Counted from the stretch's first letter, positions 1 to 11,408 are shown. The stretch: DNA of 64,000 nt from Aplectana chamaeleonis (GCA_029168955.1 JAPDOI010000010.1:2186001-2250000); one strand, 5' to 3'. Numbers and translations are program-made. The notes: generated by a model not told the origin, from the letters alone.

Positions 1-790
1 TCACTTGCGCCTGTGTTAATGGTGTCCCACAGTGCTGACGATGCTAAATCCTGCGAGCACGTAAGTCGTTTCGGATCAGAAAAGCCACTCCTCCTCCGGA
101 ACTCGTTCTGTCCTTTCTCAGGCATGTATAGCCTCGAACAGTGGGTGCTCCTTGACTCGGATCCAATTTGATTTCTTGAAGTCCCACTATTTCGGCCCCT
201 GTACGGTGTGCAAGACCCTCTAGTTCCGCCGATTTGTTTTGGAAACCATTAATATTCCATTGAGTCACCTTCAAAGAGTCGGGTTTCGATTGTTGCGGTT
301 GAGATGTTGACACGATGACGCAGTTTGGGCACACGTATGAGCTGTCCGCATCTTTGAAAGACTTGAGACCGGAACATTTTTTTCACGTGAGTCCATTTCC
401 TGCACTTGATACATTGGACGCTCCCTGCTGCGGCTGAGGTACCACACTGGGTGCAGGGCCATCGAATCCGACGAGGGGGTCCAGGGTTTGCTTCGATTCC
501 GGCACGAATGAGTAGACATCGGATCAGCAGCGCCGGTTTATGCTGATCCGCGACCGAAAAAATTGGCTCCAGGACTCGTGAAAGAGTGAAATCTGGGAGG
601 TATGGTCGAGGATCTTTGACTTCGGAAGGATGACGGCATTGTAGACGGCTTCTTCTTCCGCGTACGCTCTTGCCAACGAGTAGGCGATCCTCCATAAGAG
701 CTAGCTTGTCTTCCTTTCATGCCCTGAATCTCTTTGACCTCAGATTCGCTTGCAGTTTGAGAATGTAAGCTATCGAAGGTCCTCAGCAAG
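1..790 (-). pseudogene. 5' half of a 2A/PHD-type non-LTR retrotransposon (family A), cut by the window edge
   Basis: Read on the minus strand, a leader from about 790 is followed by a 2A-like motif (GIEANPGP, 477-500), a Cys-rich finger (CTQC, then CIKCRKWTH) and the start of an exonuclease-endonuclease-phosphatase domain. The endonuclease shows the catalytic Asn in QWNING and Glu in LQEIKL, then a GGGVAFLIRND segment; these are expected for the APE-type endonuclease that nicks target DNA for target-primed reverse transcription. The finger and endonuclease lie in different frames (about 249-695 and 44-334), so there is at least one frameshift. The rest of the endonuclease and the reverse transcriptase would lie left of position 1. 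The residues differ from the LINE at 21.6-25 kb, so this is a related but separate family. Family assignment is firm; clade (Jockey versus CR1) is inference. Confidence 0.75.
477..500 (-). other. 2A-like ribosome-skipping motif in LINE family A
   Basis: The minus strand encodes GIEANPGP, preceded by a Leu/Ile-rich stretch (LLIRCLLIRA). The known 2A consensus is D(V/I)ExNPGP; here the Asp is Gly. In families where it works, the ribosome releases the chain between the last Gly and Pro. The motif sits directly ahead of the Cys-rich finger, the same place as in the LINE at 21.7 kb. Activity is not shown by sequence. Confidence 0.6.
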
Positions 791-1027
791 CCATGAGCAG
801 CGACGAAACTTAGTAATGAAGCATACTATGATTTTTTGTCCTCTTCCGTTTCCCTTTCCGGCGTTTTTTAGCCATTTTTGTTCTGTTCTTGAAAATCTTG
901 AAGAATTCCGCACAGCCCTGCTGCTAACTCTTCTTATAGCCCTCCAATCATCCTTGATGGGACTAAATTCAAAATTTGCCCTCAGAATCGAACTGCGCCA
1001 GTACTGTTTGTGGAACCTACCGTGATG

Positions 1028-1548
1028 GCTTCTTCTACTTCTTTGCAGCCACTGATAGGGGTTTCGTCACGAGTTGAGAAACTGGGCGACCAGCACTGGA
1101 TTCGTCCACAAGTCTATTGTACTGCGCGTTGTTGGCTTCTTCGGACAATCACATAGGTGCTTAGTGTCGTGGCCTTGGTTTCCACAGTCCGGGCACACGT
1201 CAGTGTGGCTATTGTCGATCCTGTGCTGGTAAGACATAAGCAATGGAGAATGTCCGCAGCGTAACGAAGCGAGGATACACCTGGCGCGCCTATCGTGCGC
1301 GGACTCGGTATCACATACGCTGGGCGGCATATCACCGAGAAAAGGGTTGACGGCCGCTTTGGCGAGATGATCCTTCACGAACTGGGTGTGCTCCGCGCGC
1401 AAGAGGCGAAGCCGTTCTTGAATCGAGTGGGTCCACCTCGGTACATTCACTTTTTTCGGAGCATCGGCAAATGGCACTCTGATCGATCTCTCTCTCTCTC
1501 TCTTACGGGATTTAATAGTCTTCTTGACGGATGATTAGGCTGCTTAAG
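1028..1548 (-). pseudogene. 3' end of LINE copy B (C-terminal zinc knuckle and tail)
   Basis: The minus-strand open frame 1067-1477 matches the C-terminal part of the reverse transcriptase ORF at 23,009-24,985 almost residue for residue, including the CPDCGNQGH...C knuckle. It ends as the better copy does, in a GGCTGCAAAGAAG-type AAG-rich tail near 1028. A CT microsatellite (about 1490-1503) expands a short GA run of the better copy. The LINE sequence stops at 1548 and resumes at 6272; the two broken ends rebuild the intact order seen near 24,507-24,520. So this is one LINE copy split by the element at 1551-6269. Confidence 0.85.
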
Positions 1549-1550
1549 TA

Positions 1551-1614
1551 CTGTGCTTATCTGGGCCAAATTCCGGTCCGCAGTAGCGTCTCGACACGCT
1601 TTGCGGCCACACGC
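1551..1614 (+). repeat. left terminal inverted repeat of the 4.7 kb element
   Basis: It starts CTGTGCTTATCTGGGCC and matches the reverse complement of 6206-6269; the inner part reads CTCGACACGCTTTGC. The pairing may extend weakly inward past a shared GAGTCGGGT-like stretch. Confidence 0.8.
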
Positions 1615-2749
1615 TCCCGAGTCGGGTGCGCAACTTTTGGATAAAATCAATTAGCGGGACTGTAATTAGTGATGGTTCGCGTCTCGACTCAGATTACCAG
1701 AAGGCATAATTATCTCTCTCGACTCAAAATCTCTCGCACAGTCCGCACATCGAGTAGTTCGTCGCAACGCGATTACGGGGCGTTCCTTCATACTCCTCGT
1801 CGAGGAGGGTGAGTGGAGCCATTGGCATCGTTCTAAATGTGACGCTCCTAATTGCTCTGCCATAGGTAAAGGTAGAGGCATGGTAATCTTATTGATTGGT
1901 ATTAGAAGAAGGTAACAAATATCGAGCGGATATAGATAAAAAACGAAACCAGAAGGTATCTCTTATAACAATGAACAATTGGCGTTTAATTAAATAAATT
2001 ATTATGGGTATGAGGAGCACGAAAATTGAATTACTTGATGGAATTTATGGAACTCAGATAAAATAATCATCGAAATGAGTATAATACCTAGTCAGATTGC
2101 AACAAGTAAAAGATAGAAATGTAATAAACGAATCTGGGTATTTGGAGCACGGAAATAGAATTAGATTTGGTAAAAGGTAAACCATTTAAAATTATGTTTA
2201 AAAAATATGGCAGGTATCTAGAGTGGGAAAATATTCACGAATAAGCATTTGCAAAAAGTGTCAAAAAATAGGTGTTTAAAAAAATTTTCGAAAAAAATTT
2301 GTTTACCATTGTGGGTGTGAGAACCATCAGGTTAGTATGTGCTAATCGTAGACCATTTTTACAACTAAAATGAAGATGCTAGGATATCTCGAGGATGTCA
2401 CTTCTGTTGCACTTGTGCTCGCATAATTATTCTGTTTTCAAATGTTTAAAGTTATCCTACGCGCGAAAGCCATGCATACATTTTTTTCGTGTTTTTGCAA
2501 AGCTAGGCTTTTTTTTTTTGGTGAACAAAAATGTCGGAAGAGCTCTGAAAAACCTTTGGCGCAATTCGAGGGCCTGACATTCTGTAGGAGATGCCAGCAA
2601 GCCCGAAATGTTTCATTGTGCACAAAAAATGGTGATTTCCACGATGCATTCAAATGCAGTGTTCACGATGATTTTCTTTCCCGAGGTTTCCACTCAAAAC
2701 AACGAGTTGGCAACCAAGTGTAACCAAAAACACGAATAAATAGCGAGAC

Positions 2750-3125
2750 ATTATTCTCTGACCTGGACTTGTTGTCCGATTGGATGAACATGTTCACGGT
2801 GGCGGTCACCGGTGAAAAATGGGGTCTGATCAAAAAAGGAGGATTATTCTCGGCAAAATAGTATTAGTTTGGTTCTGAAAGAAAGTACAAAGCAGCAGAG
2901 AGTAGAGAATTGGAAAAGATGGGTCCACAAAATATTCCATCGTCACAACGAACAGTTTCTGAGAGACTTAGGAGGCGGGGTGAGAATTGGGAATTTCGTG
3001 CCCTTCTGGTGCGTTTTTCTTGATTTCTTCGTCACTTCAGTTCTGCCCGGGGGCGAAACAATCGATTCAGCAATTGATCCCAAAATCGAAAATTACCTAG
3101 AACACTGCCTTCAAGTAATTTAATT
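2750..3125 (+). repeat. diverged relative of the start of the 10.3 kb array unit
   Basis: Segments near 2775-2830 (GAACATGTTCACGGTGG) and 2985-3118 (CTTCTGGTGCGTTTTTCT; GAACACTGCCTTCAAG) align in the same order with 46,020-46,070 and 46,225-46,340. They also match the equivalent sites near 35,930-36,045 and 56,280-56,600. Identity is visibly lower than among the three array copies, so this is an older dispersed member of the same family. No coding function is recognised. Confidence 0.6.
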
Positions 3126-3585
3126 GTATGTGCGCATGTAAAATCCATTGAATGCTATTCTAATAATAAATTATACTAATACGTATATAAAGTTCATATG
3201 TATAGGAATATACATCAAGTATGGACAATTACATGATCGCCAACTTTATGATAACATTAGACCCCATCTTCAGATAATTCATGATAGGTTTATCAAAAGA
3301 GGAAAGGTAAGAAAGAGAAGTTGACAAAGTTCGTTTCGCCCCTGGCCTCAGACGAACTTTATCAAACAGCTTTGCCGGGGCTCCTCAGTGAGGAACAGAA
3401 CTGTCGATGAAAAAGAAGGATGAATACGAAAGCATGAGCTGAGCAGAGTGAAGTAGTGTTAGAAACGTTAGAAAGATGTATTAGGGCAAGAAGCTATAGT
3501 ATACTATCAATATCAGAATGAAGTCCATATGATCACAGTCCTTATTTTGGACAGTATCGAACACCGACCTATCAGCAGTGATGAC

Positions 3586-4269
3586 TTAGCATGTTATGCT
3601 TTTTACCAATTGTGTTATACTTTTCTTGTCATCTCTTAGGTTAAACATATATGCTATCATTTTTTGTTTATAGATGCATTTAATTATATTTACTTCTACG
3701 AATTCTGGTGTATGTTGGTTTCCAATTAAAACTGTTTTCATTTCTTTGAGTTTTTCCGTGAAGGAATCTAAATTTGAACAGATATTAGCTAATCTCAATG
3801 TCTCCGTGTAAATTGTGGATGCTTTGACTTTTATAGAGATATCAGAATGAGCATGAGGAAATCTTTTAACTCCGAAATCAAAATCATCTGTCTTATTATA
3901 CAATTTTGTGTGTATTCTATTATTAATTATTTCTATACTACTGTCTAAGTAACTGCTTTTATAGGGATTATTGTGCGTCTTTTTGAGCTCCAATACATTC
4001 TTGTATATTAGTGAAATTTGACTGTCCACAAATGTTTCATCTTTATTATGGATTATAAGCAAGTCATCCATATATCTAAAAGGTTTGAAAAGTACGTTAT
4101 TCTCAATTTTCGCGCTCATAGAGTACCTATACTCCAACATAGAAACTGTTATATCGGCTAAAAATGGGCTGAAGTTACCACCCTGAGGAACTCCTTCCAT
4201 CTGTTGTAGGAAAAGTTCTCCGAAACAACAGTAACTGTTGCGTAAAAGATAGTCAACGTGATATATCAA
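3586..4269 (-). pseudogene. Penelope-type reverse transcriptase, palm/thumb part
   Basis: Residues near the start read MEGVPQGGNFSPFLADI, the RT motif around the dNTP pocket, followed by FRYMDDLLII with the two catalytic aspartates. Then comes a YLDSSIEI...IHTKLYNKTDDF segment typical of the region after the palm in Penelope-like elements. The frame overlaps the preceding ORF by 4 bp. A one-base shift near 4258-4290 separates it from the fingers/palm part, since translation in the two frames overlaps sensibly there. No GIY-YIG endonuclease is seen downstream. AT content is higher than in the flanking LINE. Penelope-like is preferred to LINE or retroviral RT because of the DKASNN and PKLHK motifs in the neighbouring frame. 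Confidence 0.75.
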
Positions 4270-5087
4270 GTCTGTGATGGTATAATATCTGTAACCGCCT
4301 TTATCCAGCTCAGAATCTCGATAAAATACTCTGTATCCATTGGTAAATATCCATTTTTATTAGCATTTTTGAAGCAAATTTTCAAAAATTCTTTCATGTT
4401 ATACAGAATAAAACTGCGTGGAAGGTTAGTGAACATATCCGTAAAATCAGCAGAATAAACTTGAACCTCATTGGTACTTAATCTACATAATTCAGCTGCT
4501 ATGTTAATGTTGGAGATAGACCAATAGGTCTTGAGTCCTCCCTTCCTTTGGTAACTCACATTGGTATAATTAATAAAATGTGTCTTGAGAAACGAGAAAA
4601 TTTTTTGCAATTCTACTGCTAATGGTTTCATGCTGCTGTTTCTTGCTCCCGTGATGATTCTGAATTTTATGGGATCCTTATGTAATTTCGGTAAAGCGTA
4701 GATGATGGGTAAACCACAATCTATGTCAAATTTAAGTCCTGCTTTGATATTGAAAAACTTATGCTTTAAAATGGTTGTTTGCCTGTTGGCATTTTGAATC
4801 AGCTTATATGTGTCATTATGGTTTTGTTCTCTTTCAAAATTACCGTTTATGATATTAATTCCAAGTTCTTTCATGAGAGTTATGGTGTAGTATTTCTTAC
4901 AAATAATCCCATAATTATTGCTAGCTTTATCTAAAGGGCAGAAAATGAAGTGTTTCTGGTATTCTATTATACTCTTATAAGGTATCAGGCTATTAGACTG
5001 CCTACTGAAGGAGGTCCCTTGTAGTATTGGTTTGACTCTTTTTCTGTACTGTTTTTTGAAGTGCAACTGCAAGTTAATTATTTTCAT
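4266..5087 (-). pseudogene. Penelope-type reverse transcriptase, fingers and first palm part
   Basis: The 273-residue frame contains FCPLDKASNNYGIICKKYY, then LPKLHKDPIKFRIITGARN with SSMKPLA, then YSADFTDMFTNLPRS, which carries the first catalytic Asp. These follow the order of Penelope-like RT motifs. The ORF ends near 4266 by frameshift, not at a domain end, and the next part continues at 4269. It is separated by 25 bp from the upstream frame ending at 5113. RT identity is confident; the sub-clade is not (permuted Naiad-type elements would be one option, but no N-terminal endonuclease is seen). Confidence 0.75.
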
Positions 5088-5112
5088 AACATCTAGCTTG
5101 TACTTATTTTTT

Positions 5113-5895
5113 TTATAGTTGATGAATTTCGCTGTAGCGTCGAAATAATTTTTTTGTTATTTCACTACTGTTATTCATCTTTTCTATTCTGTATTTAGTT
5201 CCTTTATTCAAAATTTCTTTGAGAATTGAATTTTTTATTATATCAATATTCCCTGTTATGATGTGTTGATGATGGGGATCAATATAATCTTTATATTCAT
5301 CCCGACCATATTCACAAATGCATCCATCTGATAGTATTTCTTGGATGCTACTTGTATCCAAAGTTTTTAACATTTTATTATAGTTGAAAACAAGGCTAGA
5401 TACAGGATTATCATAAACATGAACCACTCTTACTTTTTTATAACGTTCTATTTCAGTGTTAGGAACAAGGTTAGGCAAATCTATGCTGTTGAAAATTCTA
5501 TTGAAATTAATCCGATCAGAAACGTTATTGAAATAATTCATTTTCAAGTAGTAGTAATCTTCTTGTTCATTTTTACGTCTTTCGTTACATTCCAAGTGAT
5601 AGTGGAAATGAGTAAGAAGGCACAGAATCAGAAACTTAGTTTTGTTGGTGATACTAGATAGGAAAGAATCCGACTGTGATAGTTCTATAAGCCTTCGTAT
5701 ATTTCTTTTATTCATGTGTTTTATCAAACTATATATTTTCATAGCATTCCACCCATCTTTTCCTTCTTTCTCTATGTAATCGATAACATTTTGAACATCC
5801 AAAGAATTTAATCTATTTATCTTTTTTCTTCTACCTCTAACACATGTGCTGTCAATCCTATACTGGCAATGGATCGGTGACCGTCTGTGGTCCAA
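5113..5895 (-). pseudogene. N-terminal region of the Penelope-type element protein
   Basis: The 260-residue frame is rich in Lys, Asn, Ile and Tyr. It ends in a DPHHQHIITGNIDIIKN stretch followed by LNKGTKYR, which I associate with the pre-RT region of one group of Penelope-like proteins. No catalytic motif is visible. It runs in the same direction as the two RT frames and stops just before them, so the three frames probably derive from one protein of roughly 770 residues. The start at 5895 is the first ATG only; no GIY-YIG motif is found upstream before the right TIR. Confidence 0.6.
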
Positions 5896-6205
5896 TCATA
5901 ATCCGAGAGGCAGCGATTGAGCCTGCATAACCCGCCGCGCGGAAATCGCAGCGCGATCTTGACTGCCTGCTCCCTCTCTCACTGCGGAAGGGGCCTTCTG
6001 GCGAGCGAGCCGAGGTGCGAACAGCGTTAATGAGTTTATAATTACACCAGTGATCTCTGATTTTATCCTAAAGTCCCTCCCCCCCGAGGGGATCTGCTGA
6101 CTCTAGGTGAGTTTTGGAAACCTTAGACTAAGAAAAATTGGAGAAAATTGCATAAAAAAGCCACATCGATTCGGCTTTGGCGCTGGAAACCCGACTGACT
6201 CAAGC

Positions 6206-6269
6206 GCGTGCGGCTGCAAAGCGTGTCGAGACGCGATTGCGGACCGGAATTTGGCCCAGATAAGCACTA
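6206..6269 (-). repeat. right terminal inverted repeat of the 4.7 kb element
   Basis: The reverse complement begins TAGTGCTTATCTGGGCC and pairs with 1551-1614. The short stretch from 5900 to here shows no coding signal that I recognise. Confidence 0.8.
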
Positions 6270-6271
6270 TA

Positions 6272-8642
6272 CATTAATGAGCATCGGCTGAGCCTGGAGC
6301 TGATAATGCTCTTTCACTGGCAAGATACGGCCCTCGGCGTGAAGGTGCTTAATCGGTGAGCTTTTTTGCACATCCAGTGGCTATTCGTAGTGCAGCATTC
6401 TGAATTCGCTGCATCTTAGTCCAGGAACTGTCCGACACGATGTGCTGCCAGACAGGTGCAGCATACTCCAATGCAGGCCGCAGAATAGCTCGATATGTCG
6501 TCAAGGTTGCCTCTCTGCTGCAACCCCAAGACGTTCCTCCTACAGCTCTCTCACATTAGCTTTGCCTAGATAATCGCCTGCTTCATTTTTGTGAAACTTT
6601 AGCGATGGGCCAAAACGAGACCCAGCAGTTTGGGAAATTTCGCTGTAGGCAAGAGGCAGGCAAGGGGCAAGAGGCATCCGACCTGACAACAGGTTGGGCG
6701 CTGTGTTCCTTTGGGTCAGATGTGAATACCGAAACAGAAGACTTCGCCGTGGAAACTGAGCATCATACTATCGAGAAGGTTTTTGAGCTCGACGAGATAG
6801 TCGCTGATCTTGTTTGCGGCTACCTGTATGTCACGATTACGGCACATGGTGGTGATATCGTCGGCATACGCAACAATTTTTATATCTTCAGGAGGCTCAG
6901 ATAGGTCTCCGTGGGAAGCTTTTTCAGGATGGCTGCTGAGATACCATCAGGTCCGAGAGCCTTCGAGTTCCGCATTTCCTTGATATCCTTCTCCACTTGA
7001 GCAGGAGTAAAGACCTCAGTAGCGTTCATCAGCGGCAGCGGCTTAGTTCTCTTACCGTGACTCTATTATCTACGCCTCGCTTGGTACGTGTGATGAAAAA
7101 ATTTTTGCCAAGAGTTTATGCGGCAGCCTTTCCTGAAGACGCTGTTATCGAACTCTATGGTAGAGTTCGAGGAGGGGGCGGACTTGCCAGATATCTTCCT
7201 CAATACTTTCCACGCCGCTGTTCCGTCGGCTTAAAAATTCGACCTTTCAGTGAACTTCTCCCAACTGTCTTTCTTGTGCTTGTCTAAATCCTTTTTTTAT
7301 GTCTTCATCCAGCTTGGCCACCTCAGGATCCAAATGATTCTCAACTCTCTTCTCATCTCTTATTCTGATCTTCTGTAGAATCTCCCTGGTGACATTAGGG
7401 TAGAAACTTTTTACACGTCCTTCAGGTATGGCCGCTTTCGTAGCCTTCCGGATGGCGTCAGATATATGACGCTCTTTCTGGTGCACATCGCCATTCCATG
7501 GATATTCAGCTGGCTGGCGAAGCGCAACCTCTCTGAACAGGACCCTGTCAGCAAGGCCTAAATTGAGATAAGAACGTTGACGAATACCAGCATAAGGGGC
7601 GAGAGAGTTTGAGAGACCAATATGGAGAAAGACGGGAATGTGGTCGCTGGAAAGAGTTGTGGAAGTGGACCAGGTGCAAGCATTAGAAAGATTGGATGAA
7701 ACGAGGGAGGTGTCCGGGCTAGAATGGCGGCCGTAGGAAGGGAGACGAGTAGGCTGGTCGTCGAGGATAATCAGATCACACTCAGCCCATTCTCCGACGT
7801 CTTCCCCTCTGGCGTCGGACTCAAGCGCAGAACAGAACGTGTGAGCATTGAAGTCACCTGCAAAGACAGCTGATGGGGAGAGAGAGCAGTCATGCAACTG
7901 CTTAAGCAGAGGTATGGGGTTGTAGGTTGGGGGACAAGAAGTGGAGGGAGGGATGTAAATATTAAATAGAGATAATGGAGTTTTAAGAGGGAGGTGAACC
8001 GGAACGTACTCGAGAGTACCGTTTTTAGAAACACTTGGAATCAGATGAGAAGGTAAGTTAAAAAGTACAAACGTAGAAACGCCGCCTCCAAGATCTGTCC
8101 CTGGGATGTGATAGGCAGTGTAGCCTGGAATGTTTGGTTGGGGATGAGTGGTAGAGGGAGAGAGTTTGGTTTGTTGAACCATAATAACATCCGGATAATG
8201 AGTATTCGCGAAGAGTGAGAGTTCAGACAATTTGGTACGAAGGCCGTTAAGATTTATATGTACAATAGAGAGGGGGCGGTTGGTGAATGAGGAATCAGAG
8301 TTGCTGGGGGCGGAGCACAGAACACAACGGAAGGATGAGTCGTATTGCCTCACAGAACTAAGACCTGAACAGGAGAAGTGCACTCACCTTTGGCATCTAG
8401 AGCGTTGGACGCTTATTCCATTCCAGGTGACATTCTTGCTGCAGGTGGCACATTGATACTTCTGCACAGGTCCAGGTTCCTCTCGACGCCAGCCCTTTGT
8501 AGTAGAATCTTCAGGAGAGCTGGGGCCAGCCAGCAACTCTCCCATGACAAAAACCCTCTCGGTGGAGGGAGTGATGTCGGTTTGCACGGAGTTGATCTTG
8601 CTTCCTCCACACGGCCACGGCACGAACGTACGACATTACGGC
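6272..8642 (-). pseudogene. LINE copy B: 2A/PHD, endonuclease and internally deleted reverse transcriptase
   Basis: On the minus strand the copy starts at the same 5' point as the better LINE (ATGTCGTACGTTCGTGCC near 8640) and runs through PHD finger, endonuclease and RT. The endonuclease frame 7247-8383 is long and shows INLNG, QQTKL (catalytic Glu replaced by Gln), FAGDFNAH and SSDHIP. A one-base deletion near 8476 falls inside the 2A-like motif and shifts the frame. A deletion of about 550 bp at about 6903 joins LPTEL directly to PEDIK and removes the RT region with the first catalytic Asp. The YADD box survives only as a degraded frame near 6870. Dead copy. Confidence 0.85.
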
Positions 8643-9140
8643 AGCTGGGCACTTCACTCTTCCGATTATCTTGTATTGTGCACCCGAGACAAGTTTAGTA
8701 AGATTTATAACAACGCCTGACCCCACAAGGCAAGTTTCATAAAATTGAAGCTGATGGAGTAGCACGGGCACAGATTTTATCGCAATACGCTAACGTGGCC
8801 GGTCCTGAAAGGTGACCTCGAGTCACTCTTTGGTACACTTTTGGGCGACGAGAGGATCTCTCCTCTCAAAAACGGTATCAAAAATTTTGCGTGTTTGCAG
8901 CACGTCCTGTTATAGAACAGCGTGCTGGTGAGATAAGGACGGGGATGTGTCAGAAGCTTTGCACGTTTATAGTACGATCGATCTCTGGTTGAGAGATCGC
9001 CGCGACAAACACATGTGGCACGCACGCAAGCGAGGAGGTAATGATAGTCATGAACATCGGTCAAGTGATATCACCTTAGATCGCTGCGCTGCTGCTATCT
9101 CTTGAACAATGATCGACGATACGTAATCAGACAATCGCCG
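8643..9140. other. no gene recognised
   Basis: I see only short chance frames and small palindromes, such as a GAGAGATC-type inverted pair near 8970-9000. Confidence 0.5.
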
Positions 9141-9144
9141 CATT

Positions 9145-9645
9145 CAATTCGTGTCGAATATGCATTCAACTCGAAGACAAGGCGGTTTCGAGTATAGGGA
9201 ACGTGCTGCTAGGAGAGCACGTGCTGCTCCTATTGTGTTTCAAATTACAGCACGTGCCACAACAAATACACTTTCGATGCGTGCATGACACACATTCAAC
9301 TCGAGGATAAAAACGATTCTCCAAAAAAAAAGGAAAGCATACGACGCACTCTCGAAGCAGGACTCAGATATCGGCAGCGTCGTCGGTTTTACTACCCAAG
9401 TTTGCTATACTTGGCCCACCCTTCCGCTGGAGGCCTGGTCCAACCGCTGGCGGCTCCACACGGTGCTTGGCGAGTCTCATGTCGGTTCGCCGACCGTGTC
9501 GCATGTCGGTGTGCTGCTACGATGGCGCTGGACTACCGTGCAGCATGTGCTCCAGCGATGTGCTGCTGTTTGGAGCACGTGCCCTTGCGATATAGCCTTT
9601 CAATATTTGGCCACTCGAGTTGAATGCATATTCGACACTCATTGA
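9145..9645. repeat. inverted repeat pair, probable MITE remnant
   Basis: The sequence GTGTCGAATATGCATTCAAC near 9152 reappears inverted near 9618-9640, with weaker pairing outward (ATCGCCGC and CAAT blocks on both sides). A partial third copy of the ATTCAACTCGA motif lies at 9294, with others near 9765. The interior repeats GTGCTGCT/AGCACGTGC motifs. No transposase is visible. Confidence 0.55.
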
Positions 9646-11408
9646 GGGCGGCGATATTATGAGTAATTCTTCTACAGAACGACGTGCTGCTGCGATAACG
9701 ATATGTGTGCGGCTAAGGCTTAGCACATTTGCAACAAGTGGCCGTTTTGAACGAAGTCCTCGAGTTGAAGGTGCATTATGGTCGAGTTGATTTACTCCAC
9801 GGTACGTGAGTACCTAACGAGAGCCCATCACCAGCGCTTTATGGAATTTGCAGTTATCCCTGCGTTTGACCGCGATATTGATAATTATGAATTTCAACGA
9901 AACTCTTGCTAGCGTTAAGCAGTTTTTTTGGAATTCGCCGTGAATTTTCGGACGACGCATCGAAAAGGCCATTAGTGGTTAGCCGCAGCTACGTACATCT
10001 CTGCCGCTAACGGAACGGTTTAGCGCGAGCTACCACCTAGATATCCTCTTTGCGCACCCTCCCATTCTCCCTCGTATTGATGGGAGATCGTCACGATGCT
10101 GTTGCTAGTGCCAGTGCGTGGTGTCCACAATCCGGCCATTACCTATGAAAGGGACTGTTTATTCACCAACTAAAACATTTTTGCTGTCGAAATCGAAGTT
10201 TTCACGAGAATCTTTTTTTTCAAGCTCCGAGAAGAAAGACGTCAGGAATCTGGTGATGTGCCGAAGTCAGCTATCCATGTTTTAGATACTATTGGAGGAG
10301 TAGCAGCGTAGTAGGTAGATCTAAGTTGTTTGTTTAAGTATGATATCATTTATTAGCATTATTTACACTTAGCTTTGTATTTGCTTGCACAATTCCATAT
10401 CCCTCATGCACAGATTCGTGCTTGAATCACTGACGTAATTCCAATAAATCTCAGGCAAGTTGCATAATCGAACATTTTTGCGGTTAGGTACAGTTTTGTC
10501 TGCGAAGGATCGGCCGGTTGCGGACAGCGCGAGAGGTCGCGCCGCGACACTAAATGGGTAGGCGATGTTCGTTACGTCACGACCGCTCGCATTGTCGGCA
10601 GCTAGACTGTTACTTTCGGACACGACTGTGTTTTCCTTTTTGGGCGGCCATCGTTTTAGCCATTGCCATATCTGTTGTTCTTAGTTAGTATGCTCAACTT
10701 ATCCAGTGATTCTCTGGAATATCCATCTGGTATGGTGTTCGTTTCAGTTAAGAAGTCTAGTTTTATGTATTTTGTGCGTGGCGCTGTAAAATATGTTGTA
10801 ATTGTATAGAAAAATCCAGACCGTATCAACGGGTTGTCCTCCCGTTATTCCTCAGCTGTTCATCTGATTCTTTGTTCACCGCTGAGCTTTTCCCACAGGG
10901 TTATCATATGTTTCTCATTAATTTGGTGCTGTTATTTTACTGTACATGCGCTTGCCAAACGACTTGGTGGACTGTTTTACAACACTTAGTAATTTTAAGC
11001 TACTACAAGCCATTGCTTGCATAATGTGTATTTACGGTTCGTAATACTTGCATTGATCTGACTCGGATGTGACTGCATTATAGAAGACGTAAATAAAAGT
11101 TATATATGTAACCCCTGTACTTGTTGATATCGCATTACGGCGTTATGTCTGCCACAGAAGTTTTGCTTACTGCCAATCGTTTATGGAGTTTGTACGAATG
11201 AGACGGCCCGCCCAAGCGGACGGCGTGCGTTTTTCGCTGCTGTCACGAAGTGATTTTTTTTTCGGCCAACCCGGTTATGCCTGTATGTTATGCAATATTC
11301 GTCTAATACTCGTGCTATTTTTTTTACTGGTCCGAAAAGTACCTACGCGACGGCCACTCGACACGCGCGCCGATCACGTGAAAGGACATTCTCATTCGGA
11401 CAGACTGC
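9646..11408. other. no gene recognised
   Basis: This stretch holds only short frames, without motifs or splice-linked coding. A minus-strand frame at 10,369-10,623 has no recognisable domain. Confidence 0.45.

Larger units (their letters stand above)
1551..6269. mobile_element. 4.7 kb TIR element with TA target duplication, inserted in LINE copy B
   Basis: The ends are 64-bp inverted repeats (1551-1614 and 6206-6269) with about six mismatches, flanked by TA at 1549-1550 and 6270-6271. Removing the element and one TA restores continuous LINE sequence, judged against the copy at 21,574-25,026. TA duplication and long TIRs suggest a Tc1/mariner-like DNA element, but I find no transposase inside. 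Its right half holds a minus-strand Penelope-type reverse transcriptase (3586-5895), and its left half holds a diverged copy of a segment of the 10.3 kb array unit (2750-3125). Whether the RT belongs to the mobile unit or was a later passenger cannot be decided here. Confidence 0.75.
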
